A stretch of DNA of 64,000 nt from Cordia subcordata. Its lineage: Eukaryota; Streptophyta; Magnoliopsida; Boraginales; Cordiaceae. The position numbers were made by a program, and so were the translations under genes. Positions 24,012-36,400 of this stretch are shown one piece after another. The stretch spans positions 818,501 through 882,500 of the forward strand of contig JAPTOF010000001.1 of assembly GCA_028554755.1 (NCBI GenBank), given 5' to 3'. Every line of letters begins with the position of its first letter. The stretch's first letter is position 1. The notes under the pieces are model-generated. The model was given only the letters and a program-made list of their open reading frames with translations. It was not told where the DNA came from and ran no database searches.

Positions 24012-24755
24012 CTAAGCTATTGCTTGTGAAGAAAATGGTAGATGGCTCTTAACAGATGAAAAATGTTGAAAGATTGAGTTATTCTGAATATCAATGAGCT
24101 ATCCTGTCCAGAATTGGCTCATATGTTTATTATTATGAACTTTTTTAAAGTCTGTGTTTTTGCATCTATCTTTATAGTGTTGAAAGTTCCTTTCTTCACC
24201 AAAAGCTTGCTTCCCCAAGAGTACCCATTAGATATAGGTAGGGGCTGTGTGTCTGCCTTCTGTTAATTAGGGCTTGTTTGGATTGGTTTTTTTCAAAAGC
24301 GCTTTTTTTAATAGCTTTTGAAAAATAGCTTTTTTTGAGAAGTTGAAAATTCTGGCTTCTAAAAAAAGTTGTATTTGAACTTTTTTCAGAGTTTTAACTT
24401 TTTTATAAACCAAATCAAAAAGTTATTACAAATTTAATGTAACTTTTTCAGGGGAAAAAAAAAAACTTTTTCTTGGAAAAAAAAAGAAGTTAATCCAAAC
24501 AGACCCTTAGACCTCTATGATGGAATACAAGATTCCCCTGGAAGTAGCCGAGTCTATGGAGAAGCTTCTTGGACTAATATCTCCCTAGAGGAGAATAGGA
24601 GGTGGTTCTAGATTACAAAATTTAAGCTTAGGAGGTTTTAGACTGAAAGCTCTGAAAAGAGAAAAGATAGTAGCAAAAAGAAAAAGAAGGAGAGTAACGA
24701 TGCCGTCCAGCAAAGTTTGTTATTGCTATAGAGATTTTTAAAATAAAACACTTGG
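24012..24755. other. Convergent 3' flanks of the CLPR2 pseudogene and the acidic-repeat gene
   Basis: Contains the old CLPR2 3' end, the MITE at 24270-24506 and the probable 3' UTR of the minus-strand gene ending at 24756. No other gene is seen. Confidence 0.6.
24270..24506. mobile_element. Tourist/Harbinger-like MITE
   Basis: A 237 bp element flanked by TTA at 24267-24269 and 24507-24509. Its inverted ends are GGGCTTGTTTGGATTGG and, reversed, GGGTCTGTTTGGATTAA. The inside is poly-T/poly-A rich with AGCTTTTGAAAAA motifs and has no coding capacity. The same family recurs at 33241-33465 and 51086-51314. Confidence 0.75.
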
Positions 24756-25280
24756 TCACTGTGCTTGTTCGCTGTTGAGCTTCTCTGCCAGCTGTTCTTC
24801 TCTCCACCCTTTAATGACCTTGGCCATGAAATCTTCAATTCTGCTCCCCAAAGTATTATCAAAATCATCGTCATCCCAGTAAATCTCATCAGTATTACTG
24901 CTATCATCAGAATCTTCGTAATAAACATCCAAATCATAGCCGTTTGTATCACTGTCGGTACCAATAGTGCTACTGAGGTTGGTTTGACCATCATCCCAAC
25001 CATCTGTTTCCTCAGGCTGCTTTCCCTCTTTGTCAACAGAATAAAAGAAAAGAAAAGACTCATATAAGTCATCAGTTGCTTCAGGTTGCTTTGCCTCTTC
25101 ATCAATAGAACGAAAGGAAAGAGCAAAATCCTCAAAATCATCTGCTGATGCTTTAATGCTTGCTTCAGGTTGATTTTCCTCTTTATCGCCAACATAGAAG
25201 GACAGAGAAAGCTCCTGAGAGTCATGTGCTGATGCTTTTACACTTCTAACAAGAATGGTACACACAATGATGTTAAACAT
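24756..25280 (-). CDS. Acidic protein with three internal repeats and a DUF761-like C-terminus
   Basis: Single exon, 174 aa; I do not recognise a named family. The N-terminus is short and hydrophobic (MFNIIVCTILV). Three imperfect repeats follow, at about residues 16-40, 44-68 and 69-91, each of the type [S/D]DxxExxLxFxSxDKExxQPEA (for example ELSLSFYVGDKEENQPEA and YESFLFFYSVDKEGKQPEE). Residues about 92-145 are strongly acidic (Asp, Ser, Thr, Trp, Tyr), and the C-terminus is an amphipathic segment, RIEDFMAKVIKGWREEQLAE. That last segment resembles the C-terminal motif of DUF761 plant proteins (R-x-E-E-F-I-x-K-x). Support for a real gene: intact frame, clear internal repetition, skewed composition and a TATAAAAAG box about 240 bp upstream. 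An upstream exon cannot be excluded. Function unknown. Confidence 0.6.
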   Translation of the reverse strand: MFNIIVCTILVRSVKASAHDSQELSLSFYVGDKEENQPEASIKASADDFEDFALSFRSIDEEAKQPEATDDLYESFLFFYSVDKEGKQPEETDGWDDGQTNLSSTIGTDSDTNGYDLDVYYEDSDDSSNTDEIYWDDDDFDNTLGSRIEDFMAKVIKGWREEQLAEKLNSEQAQ

Positions 25281-27206
25281 TATAAACAGACAGATCTGTT
25301 AGAAGAAAATTTGAAGAGATCTCTATAGGAAGAAGATGAATAATGGAAAAACACCAATAAGAGTGCTATACACACTATTATTGGGAGAGCGACAACTTCT
25401 GAGATAGTTTCCGTGTGTAATTGAAGAAAGAAAGCAAGTGATATTAGAGGCTAATACAAAGTAGAGTTGTTTGTTGCTCTTTCTATGGGTTCATGTACGT
25501 ACAATTGTTTGTGCTCTTTTTATAGATTTGCTAAGCTAGGTTCTCTAGGTGTGAGGTTTTCCTGTTCGAAAATCTCTCTTTAAGTACATTGTTATTTTAG
25601 TAGCCAGAATTTGACTTAAACTAAGCTCAACGTCTATGAACTAGTTTACTAGGTTCTGCCTGCAACAAATATGGGTCTACAGTTCATGTAGCTTATGAGT
25701 TACACTACTGTATCCTTAAGCCGAGTACAAGGTCCTTAGATAAGTCCAGTTTCTATTTACCCAAACCCAAAAGGTTAGATGGCTTGGCCATTGATCCCAC
25801 CCATGTATGGTTGAACCTAGCACGAACTCGAGTTCAAGATTTAGGTTGTATAAGATCCTAAGAGAATTCCACCCTAGCTTAAAAGAGTGTATTGAGTAAG
25901 TAATAGCCATCTTTTTACCCTTATCGTTACAGCCTATCTTTCAAATCTTGCTGCCAAACTAGGATTGCCCCGATTACCACCAATATCAAAGACTTGCGTT
26001 ATTCTTTTCCTTCCAGATCTTGGAAATTACTGGTACGTAAACTTTATATTTGTAGATTTCGGAACCTGCTCTTATATACATCATAATATTCATTTTGCTC
26101 TCAGGCATACCGGGGAAATTTCCAGCCTCTGATGCTGTGAAGGTCCCAGAAGAAAATCAGTTGATGTTCACTATGATATGAAAGAAGTTGTTTTAGAATC
26201 TTAGCTCACTATGCGTATCTTTGTACTAGTTATCAAACTGAGGTATTCTTTGATCGACAATAAGACATTCAGGAGCGAGAAGAAGAGCTAGAAGTTTTGG
26301 CATGTGTTGTTGAGACAGTCCATTTCTGTCCAATTTCCTCGGGGCTTTAGGTTATGTGGTACTCTTGTCGATGAGACAATTAATGTCGTAAGATTGTCAA
26401 TTAATATTGTAAGATTGTTAGGCATCTCTTGTTACTTCACTGACAACCAATTGCCATTTTGTTGCCATGAAACTTCACAAGTTTATGTTGAGAATTTGCT
26501 GGTTCTCACGATGCCTTGAGATTTTACAGGGTATAATTATATATCCATTTTGGACAAACGCTAGAATTGGCATTAGCTTTCGACTGATCATCCAACAATA
26601 ACTAACATTTATAGAGAGAACAAGGGGTATTCTAAGTCCAATGGCTCGAGCTGAATAAAAGTTACCGCCGAGCACAAGCTGAAAAACATGTCCAAGATCT
26701 GCATGGATCTTGAAAAAAAAGACCATTGTTATATACACACACAAACACATACACAAACACACACACATCTCCTTTATCTTTTATCTTTCTTTAGCAATAT
26801 AACTTTTAAAAGTATAAAGCAAGAATGATAGGTGAAATAAAGCATTATTCTCGGAGCGAAACATCGTGCAACAAAGAGAATTATAGCGCCGTGAATATGC
26901 AAACCGAAAACCAGAACAATTCTCTTTCATTTTCACAGGTCAAATGGGAAACAGTAATCATAACTAAATGGAGAGTAAACTTCGGGGGTAAATTACATAT
27001 CTAAACATTCTACAACACAACAGCGAAAGAGTAAGCCGATCTAATGCACCTACCTGGTAAAATTACTACACAGGCCTAGCCGGAAATAAAAATGCCAGTA
27101 GTAGAATTATGGATAATCAACCGGTGATACAGTATAGGTGAGATCCGTCAACTGAAGTCTCATCAAAATGCTGTCAGTAGCAGACCTTAGTACCAGTTCT
27201 TAAGGC
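25281..27206. other. Intergenic region, upstream of the acidic-repeat gene and downstream of AHL
   Basis: The left part should be promoter and leader of the acidic-repeat gene, and the right part (about 26850-27206) the AHL 3' UTR. Between them, near 25933-26031 and 26106-26181, two stretches bordered by plausible AG/GT sites can be read as short coding pieces, but they stay open together only in weak frames and match nothing I know. A CA run lies at about 26739-26767. Confidence 0.45.
25516..25524 (-). promoter_or_regulatory. TATA box upstream of the acidic-repeat gene
   Basis: The minus strand reads CTATAAAAAGAGC. A start about 30 bp downstream (near 25487) would give a leader of about 200 nt before the ATG at 25280. 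Confidence 0.45.
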
Positions 27207-30200
27207 TTACTGCCCAGGTAGATTTACATTGACGTCAGTCGGCATATTCCTCGATTCTGGGGGCAATGAAGGCCAGCTTATGGAACTCTGATGAGGGTCC
27301 TCCATGTCTGGACTAGAAATAGGGATAGCTGAAGCATGTGTGACAGTTATCGTGTCAGACTTATGCTTCTTGGTCTTTTGCTCAAGTTGATTCCCTGCTA
27401 AGAAACTGCCCACGACGATCTATTCCACACGCATAAGGGAGGAGTTGTCAGAAAAAGTGTCATGTCTAGGCAAGAAACAACTAAACAGATATCACACGCA
27501 CAAGGGCAGAGTTATCAGAAACAGTTGGTCATGTCTAGGCAAGAAACAACTAAACAACGATTACTGAAAAAAAATTCTCTTGAGGCTATCAAGATTCATT
27601 AAAATTTGCAAGCTGAAAAGATAATTCCAGGGGACTAAAAGAGGAATGATGCAATACCTGCACGGGACTAGCTGCTACCAACAATCCAGCAACTCCACCT
27701 CCTACAACACGTCCGTCAGGGCTTGCTAAAGAAACACTCATACCACCAGATCTGTTCCTCATTCCACCAGTCTCAGATGGCATAAATGATCCAGTTAATG
27801 ACAGTATCTCAAAACGACCCTGGAGAAGTCCCAAGGGGGTTACTACACAAAATTTGGCAACTAAGACTTCAGAATCTTGCTTATCTTCCCAATTCAAGTG
27901 TCAGTTTTCATTTCATTTGGTGATTTGATTTTTGTACGCCAGTAACTGATATATGACATAAATTAGACTGCCCAATGACCACTAAGCCATTCATAGACAG
28001 ACATGATTTCATGTAAGAGGGGCAACCGAAAAAGTTAAAAAAGAAAAAACGAGAGAACACAGTCATAAAAGGTGTAAGAAACCTTGGATGGTTCAAATAA
28101 GAGGGACAGCAAAAAGAAAGAAAGAAATCTCAGAATATAACACGATTCTAGATGTTGGTCCTCTTATAATGTACATGTGGTGAAAAAAAGGTGTCCATAT
28201 TTCTTTCTTCTAAGATAGTACCCGATCACAATGTAACATCTGTGCTCAACATTTATACCCCAAGTGGGGAAAATATGAAGTCGACTCTTTTTTCTTTTCA
28301 GGTAAGAAGATTGTCGACTACAAAAGCATCTCGAATACGTTGCACATCATTTTCTGAAATTTCTCAATGGACAAAGGACAGGATAAAATATCAGAAAGAT
28401 ATACTTCTGCAATTTCACTACATCTAGGAAAAGGAAAATGACGAGATAACCCTCCATATATATGATATGGGAAAAAGAAGCATTCAAAATGATAACGACA
28501 ATATCATCCATAAGTAACAGAAAAGATTTCTGAGCATTTCATGGAGCAGAATTAGTCAAGAATATTATAGTGATTTGTTGCAACACCTCGTATGTCAATG
28601 TACCGCCAGAAGAATCAGGTTGACGAAGCGTAACACTTGAAATTACACCATTAGCAGAGAGAATACATATTGCCCTCGGACCTTGTTGAGAAAATGATAT
28701 GATCTTCATAGTGACATCCTAAAACAATGGAACATAATATTATGAAAGGTATTATGTGCAGCTTATAGTTACTCCACTTAAGAATTGATAGACCTGTGAT
28801 TATTACTAATCTTATCCCATGACTAAGGAATCACATTATGAAATAGTATAAAAACAACTGAGACTGGTCCTACTTGCACACTATTAATTTGTCACAGGAC
28901 ATAGAGGTTCTACATCAAAATGATGAGGAAATGCCACAAAGAATCCCATAAGAAATACAGGTACAGCAAATGGGCCAATGCAAGAAAGTCGCAACAACAT
29001 TTACAATAGTTGCCACATCCTAGTTTAACATAATAATGGAGATTCTGGAAGGACATAGGCAACAGAAATTATACAATGATATGGAAATTTGGGCCGATGT
29101 CAAGCGAAAAACATAAACTTTTTATTTTCTTCTTCTCAAGTACATATGGGTTTCAATATCCACATGAAATAGGAGCACATTAATACTCCTTGCCTACACT
29201 AAAGCTAAGTCGAAATATATGTTAGGCAAGATTTTATCCGATTGCGAATGTGCAGGTAATTGTTTGACCCCACTGACCGTAAATTAACAGTGTAACCAAA
29301 TGCCAAAAACTTATTCATTACCAAATTACCTCTCCAGCATTGACAGTGATAATGTGGGGAGTAAAATTTGCACCAACCGAGCATGAAACCCATTCACCTG
29401 CAGGAACTGTATGTCAATACATATTATTAGGAGATAAACACCTTTATAATAAGAAGTGAATTCACATAGAACTCTAAAAAAGAAATAGGAGAATCGTCCA
29501 TTTTCATAGGAACCATTATCTCTGTCGTACCTTATGAATGTCAAGAACATTTGACCATGGTGCTAAAATGTTGTTACCGACAATAATTACATTATCAACT
29601 GGACATGTGCATGAATTTGCTTTGCACTGGAAGGAGATTTCTTATAGATGAACAATGATTTGCAAATGGATGATATCATCATCACAAAAGCCTCAGAATA
29701 ATAGCTAAAGCCACCAAATAATAAAAAACTTTGCAGTAAATTTCCAGGGCAGGATATGCCCGGAGGGTAACAAGATTAGAACAGAAACAAATTGTTCGAA
29801 GGAATTAGTTAAAGTAGTAGCATAAGGAGCGTTATCACAAGAAAATCAAGCTGCATAAAACTACTTGACATGTTACATAGCTGAGGAAGGCAGTTAGTGC
29901 TCCACCATTAATGAAGTGTTTAGTAGATAATACTTTGTTTATCCATGAAGGCAATTAGTGCTCTACTTCTTTCAGAAAAAGTGAGAACTGTCAATTAACA
30001 GCCATGAGTTTAAGATTCTCTCTTGCCATTACCAACCAAAAACCTCATCTGACCTTCAGAACTACCTATTTAAATCAATATCTTTGATTCTCTGTTGAGG
30101 CATCTATTTACAGGTCCCACATCTACAATCCCACATCATTTCCCTGAATCTCTCAACTCACCAACACACTAAAATGTGCACAACTAAACAAACCAACTAC

Positions 30201-30776
30201 TACATTATACTACCCAAAACAGATCACATGGAACACATTTCTAAATACAATACGACATGCATGCAAGAAAGATATCAACTTTAAGCATGATTCTATAACA
30301 TAAACTCTTAAATATAAGCATGATCTTCAGAAAAAAAGTAGAAAAAGAAAGTGGAGAATCATCTTACCCAGGCTTTCTGTCTCAATTCTTGGCTGATACT
30401 GCTTGGCAACTGAAGCCGGCGGCCGGACCTTTCCCCTTTTTCCGGCTGAGAAGTCAATCACTGGAGGTGGCATAGATGAGGATATGGGCTTTGGAGAAAG
30501 AGGCCCAGTGGCTGAACCATCTGGGGCATACTTCCTGGGCCTACCCCTCTTCTTCTTCATGGGAGCGTCGCCGCCTCCCGCCACAACTCCGGCGACGGCG
30601 ACCGGCGGCTGAGAAACAACTACTTGTGGGGCCATATTTGGTGTTGATCCGCTAAGTTGAGTAGGATTTTCGTTGGTTCTTGGAGCTACATGGTAGTCTG
30701 ATGGTGCATCTGATCCCACTACAGTAACCCCAGTATTAGTAGTAGTAGTAGTAATGTTAGTATTCACTCCTTCCAT
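27207..30776 (-). CDS. AHL: AT-hook motif nuclear-localised protein (AHL), AHL1/AHL2-like
   Basis: Nuclear protein expected to bind AT-rich DNA through an AT-hook and to assemble and recruit partners through its PPC (DUF296) domain. Five exons on the minus strand (30368-30776, 29330-29397, 28587-28718, 27658-27819, 27207-27419) give 327 aa with agreeing phases. The start is the ATG at 30776 (MEGVNTNITTTT). The AT-hook KKKRGRPRKY is at residues 74-83; a second basic patch, GKRGKVRPP, near 112-120 is a degenerate hook. The PPC domain runs from about residue 138 (WVSCSVGANFTPHIITV) through MKIISFSQQGPRAICILSA to GRFEILSLTGSF (204-215), SLASPDGRVVGGGVAG and VVGSFLAG. The C-terminus is Ser/Pro rich and ends DVNVNLPGQ. 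Exon structure and sequence fit Arabidopsis AHL1 (At4g12080) and its At4g22770 homologue, both in the syntenic blocks. Confidence 0.95.
27426..27558. repeat. 67 bp tandem duplication in the last AHL intron
   Basis: Two copies of a unit beginning CACACGCA and containing GTCATGTCTAGGCAAGAAAC, starting at 27426 and 27493. On the minus strand they lie just upstream of the acceptor of the last AHL exon (27420/27421). Confidence 0.85.
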
Positions 30777-32922
30777 AACCCCCGAGAAAAGCAAAAAACT
30801 TCCACCTACTCTCCTTCAAAAGCCCACCATTTTCATGGCCATCAAATACCCCACAAAATCTCTAGGGGGCAAAAAAAAAGAAAAAAAAGAAAAGCTCAAA
30901 AGATCAGGAAAATTTTCACAAGTCTCAAAACCCAAAACCCAGTAAAGGGGAGTTAAAAAGATCCAATCTTTACACCTCAAGAAGTTGTTTCAAGTCTACA
31001 AACAGCTTAAGCAGCATAGCTAGATCAAATTAGTGCAAAGAAATGAATTTTCATTTTTTGGCTATTTTTTGAATTTTTTTCTTTTCTTTTCTTTTTTTTT
31101 TTTTTTGGGGAAAGAAACCAGAAGTGAAGAAAGAGGAAAAAAAAAAAAGTCTAGGTAAATGATCAAGAATTAATTAGGAAAAGTAATTTGATTTTTTTGG
31201 GGAAAAAGAGTAAGATTTGAGAAGGAAAAGATTGAATTTTTATGCTTTTGGTGGTATTGAGAAAATGAGGAAAATGAGGTTCTGGGGACTTAAAAAAGCG
31301 CTAATTTGGGTTCCTAACTTCTCTCGGATTTGTCTGAAATGTAATTAAAGAAAAGGAAACCATGGTATTTAATGGGAAAAAGAATTAATAAATAGAGGGG
31401 GCATTAATGAAATATTTATTGAAAGTGAAATTTATGTATTTTGGTTAACAAAATGGTTGGAGTCCGGTGAGAAAAAGAAAAATTAATAAATTAATTATAG
31501 TTGGAAAAAGTGAAAATTAGGTTGCCAAGGCATGAAGACAACCATCACTTCCCTTTTCTATACTCTTTTTTTGAGAAAAAAAAAAAAAAGGAAAGTTGAG
31601 TAGTGCATACAATGCATCTATACATTAGATTAGGTATGTGTAACAATTATTAAAATGTCATTGTGGGTATCAATAAAGACAAAAAGGAAATGAGATGAAA
31701 GAGAAACTAAAAATATGGGCAAATTCTTTTTGTGAAGAAAAAAAATATGGGCAAATTACTATACTACTATGTGATCATTATTTTTACAAATTATTCTTTT
31801 CTTCACTTCAAATCAATTCACAGAGTACGACATGCAATAAATATATTGATTTTATCAATTTCTTTATGTTATATCACAAATATTGCAATGTTTGCTTTCT
31901 CTTTTTGGTGTACAACAACACCTATTTTGCTGATTTACAGCTAAGGAACCTCTTTTAAGTTTTCTTCCCTTTTTCCCTTTTTGTTGGTAAAGCAAACTTT
32001 TTGATTTCTTGAACACAATAACTATGCTCAACCTCATCCATAACAGAAACAAAGAAGATACACTTGCAAATCAAAACAACATAATAAATATGCACTAACG
32101 GTCAAAGAAAGAAAATAATAAACAATAAATTAATAATATAACTGCGTTTCAATAATTTATTGTTATTAATTTGAAGGATACAAATTGAATGAAATCGCAC
32201 GCAGAAAAAAGAGTCAGTGTGCGCAATTCACCTAAGCTTGAGGTCTTTCTTTTACTTGGAGGTTGCACTTAGCTTGAAATTTGCCAAAATATTCTTTTTC
32301 CACATCAAAGTTTAGGCTGAGGAGAAAAAAAAATGTGGGTGGGGTTGGCTTGGTTTTTAGTAAACAAAGAGTTGAAAAATGTTCTTTTTCGTACGTTGGA
32401 AAAGAGTAAAGTTAGCATTCCTCTCCCCCAGCTATATGTAAAGCTGCCCACAATCTTAGATACCATGTTACTTTCCATTAACTATTCCCCCATCTAATCT
32501 CATACATTTTGCGCTTTAATATTTACCAAAACAAAAAAAAATGATTTTTGTATCCTGAACGAATATTTTAGTGAAAAGAAAAAGGTAGAGAATAAAAATA
32601 TATGATTTCACTTAAATGATTTTTTTCACCCCCGGTAAAAGAAGATCAAGATAGATCTGGAAAATTCTTTTTTTTGAAAAATAAAAAAGAAAAAAGTAAA
32701 TGTGATCAACAAGTTTGATTTGTTTTTCTTTTTGGCATGTGTGACAAGATGTTCACAGTTGAATCACACCTTCTTTTATGCTGATGATAAATCACATGTT
32801 TTTCCTTTCGAAAAAGAGCAGCACACTTTTCTTTAACCATCAAACACATAACCTTTGTGAAGTAGGATATGTATCAAATAATATGTGACAGTTCAGATTT
32901 GAAAATGTTTAAAGGGAAGAAA

Positions 32923-33010
32923 TTGAAAAGACAGATAGAAAGAAAAGAAAATTATCAATTACTCATTTGAAAAGACAGATAGAAAGAAAAGAAAATTATC
33001 AATTACTCAT
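32923..33010. repeat. 44 bp perfect tandem duplication
   Basis: TTGAAAAGACAGATAGAAAG followed by AAAAGAAAATTATCAATTAC occurs twice head to tail with a 44 bp period. Confidence 0.9.
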
Positions 33011-33240
33011 TCTTTCCTTCTCCAGTTTTTATTTTGTGATATTTATCGCTCTTGTGGTTTTTGTCTGATTAATTCATGTTATGTCTTCAACTTCTATAAA
33101 AGATTAGCCAAGCTTGGCTTTTTGGTTGTTTTACATGAAAATTAAGAAAGTTTTAAAATATTTATTAAATTTTCTTTTAGCCAAATCCAACATCACAATA
33201 AAATTTAGGCCACTTAGGACCACATTTGTTGCGAGACTTA

Positions 33241-33465
33241 AGGCTTGTTTGGATTGATTTTTTTTAAGAAAAAATATTTTCTTCTTGAAAAAGTTACGTT
33301 AAATTTGTAATAACTATTTGATTTAGTTTCAAAAAAAATTGAAACTTTGAAAAAAAATTTAATTACAACTTTTTCTATAAGGCAGAATTTTCAGTTTATA
33401 AAAAAGAACTATTTTTTAAAAGCTATTAAAAAATATTTTTGAAAAAAATCAATCTAAACAAGGCC
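33241..33465. mobile_element. Tourist/Harbinger-like MITE
   Basis: A 225 bp element flanked by TTA at 33238-33240 and 33466-33468. Ends are AGGCTTGTTTGGATTGA and, reversed, GGCCTTGTTTAGATTGA. Internal motifs (ACTTTTTCT, AGCTATTAAAAAATATTTTTGA) match the element at 24270-24506 in reverse, so it is inserted in the opposite orientation. Confidence 0.75.
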
Positions 33466-36400
33466 TTAAAATAGATAGGCAGGCATGTTTGTTCAGAGAA
33501 GGCAAAGTTGCAAATGTAATATAATAAAGGATAAAATGCGCCAGATCTATGGCCTATTATTAGTGTACAACACTCATAAATTTAAAGAGTTCAGTCTATC
33601 GAGCACTATATAACGCGTTTTCAGGGCCTCTTCCTAGCCAAGAACAGTGACTTCATACATCATGTCTCACAACAAGCCCTTGAGGTAAGTAAAAATTTCA
33701 TGCATGCCCCCTACTATTAACACTCTCTCTGACAGTGTTAAAAATTTATAGCAAAAAGACATTAATAACCTTATTTTACTCATTCAATTTTTTCTTTTTT
33801 TTTTTGGGTCAAACATACGTATAATAATTAAAAAAACAAAAATTAAATTGATATAAATGAATTTTTTATAAAAAAAAAATCAACCTTTTCCTTTGGCCAA
33901 AAAGGCCAAAAAAAAAAAAATATTCCATTTCTAACAGTGAATATCTTCAATAATGGTAGTGGTTTTCACTGGATCAATTCAGAACAAGAAATTCGACAGA
34001 GAAAATGTATGGTACATGACAATCAAGGGCAAAAGTTGACATGTGTTCTACACTAAACTAATTTAATGATAACATTCGCTTTATTTGTTTATTCAGTCAT
34101 TTTTTTTTTTTAACTCCCTTCCCATTCTTATTCAAGGTTGGAACGATAAACTTCGTTAAACATTCTTTTTTTTTTTTTTGGTCAAAATCATAACACCATC
34201 GCAACACAAAAAAAAAAAAAAGCAAAAGAAAAAAGGTTATATAACATCAATTTTATTGAGAATTTTTGTTTTTCTTAATTGTTATGCATGTGTATTGACC
34301 AAAAAAAATTGAATGAATAAGGTAAGATTATTAATATATTTTTACTGTATATTTTTAACACTGTTAGCGAGAGTGTAGACAATAGTAGGTGCGTGTGGAT
34401 TTTTTCCTTACCACAGGACTTGTTGTAAGACTTTTGAGACCACGGAAGTGTCCTGCACTTATTATATATAAGGGGATTCGGTGTATTTTACCCTATAATA
34501 AAACTATAAAAAAAAAAGGAGAAAAGAAAAGATTCCTCTCCAGACATAATCGCAAAAGTCGCCGGAAAACAAAATCAAAATTGTGATAAATTAAAACAGG
34601 AGTTTGGATAAGATCGAGCTAATTGTTTTTTCATGTTTGGTTTATTAAATTTTTCTCAATGTATGTATTACATGTAGCTATAAAGCTTATTAATTATTCT
34701 TTTCCAATTATTCCACTGATAAATTATGGCATATCCTTATTCGAACATCAGCATTGCAAGTGGAGCACAATAAATGCATTTTAGGTGGAGCTTAATATTT
34801 AAGTAATATCATTACATATAATAATAATTTACAACTCGTCATCCATGGATGCCAGTTCAATGATGAAGGACAGTTTGTATATTTATCAAATAAAAATATT
34901 TATTTTTAAATTTTAGGAAAATTAGGTGGAATTGTGGTCCAATGGCAATTATTTGCAAATTAAAAATGTTCTAAATTTAAATTCATGTCAATTTATTATA
35001 AACATTGCTTAATCATTAACTAATCTCGAGAATGTAATGGGATGATCTACTACATTATAGGGTTTATAAATTATAATATGTGGTTGGATCAATATAAACA
35101 ATTTGTAGTAAACCAAACATTTTATTATTATTTTTTACTCCATTAATTTGGCCAAAGGATACCTCAGTCATGAATATGTCATAGAAAATAATTAATGCGG
35201 GCATTTTTCTCGTTTTGCTTCAATAAGGCTCAAGTATCATTTCATGTTATGCCACTACTTTGATTTAAAAACTCAAAATAACAAAACTTAATTATTAATC
35301 TGCCGTCATTTGATAAAGGAAGTATAAGGCTCTTCAAGTGGTGTTGCGTAAAATATAATTAACTTTCTGGAAGGGAAAGTATATTATAATTTATCTGTGT
35401 CGTCTCACGATTGTCATCAAACCTCACATTTTGGTACCTTTATTATTATTATTATTATTATCATTTTGCCCTTTTTTTATGCTTTGCTTTTCTTTTCTTT
35501 TTTTTTTCTTTTTTTGCAATTGATGCTAAGAACCAATCAACGCAATATAATCCTAAGAAATTTAATCTATGTGGATGAAGTATTATTTAATGTTTAGATA
35601 TTGCAATGATATGGATTGACTTCACGGCATATCAAACTTTAATTTATCAAATACTTCTTCTCTTTTTACAGTAGCAAAGTTTTATTTTAATAAACATATC
35701 TAAAAGTAATGGGCCAATATTAACCAAGGCCTGGCGCAATGACTCTTTTTATCGATGTAAATTGCAGTCCTTGCAGAGAAATGGGCTGAGGGGATCACAG
35801 TCGGCGTCAGATCACCTAACGAACAAAACTATTGCCTAGCAAGAAAACTGGAGGCCTTGGCCCAATTCCTTTTTTGGGCCTTAACTGCCCAACCAGTGCT
35901 GTAACTTTCGTGGCCTTGGTCCATACTTATAATGCGCCATTTCATTTTCTCTTTTTAATTCAAGAGAGACCAACTAGAGATAATACGACATGTGCACAAA
36001 AAACAAAATTGATTTAGGGACCTCTTGCACCATTTCGATTTTCTATATAGGGTAACAATTCGTGACACTTAACAAAATGGTTAATGTTCACATTCTATGT
36101 TGCTTTTGTTTATTTATTTATTTTTTTTAATTCAAAGAATAAAATATCATTAATATTCCAAAATCCCGTCAACTGGGAACTCATCATCAGTTTGCGTCAG
36201 CAAGATATATATAATCAAGGTTAAGGAGGGGCACAAATGCACAGCTCCAAATAAGCTTAAGGACGTCAAGATTCCATCAAGAGGTAAAACAAACACTACA
36301 CAGCAAAGATTAACAAATTTATTTATTTATTTATTTTTAAAAAAGGCAGCTCTTTCTGTCTTATTACTTGACCAACTAATACGTAATGGGTCTCCGGCAG

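Noticed and set aside
25933..26181. Possible two-exon relic (YLSNLAAKLGLPRLPP, then PGKFPASDAVKVPEEN)
   Set aside because: The two open readings are not in the same frame across the putative intron and match no family I know; noted only as a possible decayed gene.
30403..30612. 69-codon frame on the plus strand over AHL exon 1
   Set aside because: Antisense shadow of the AHL coding exon.
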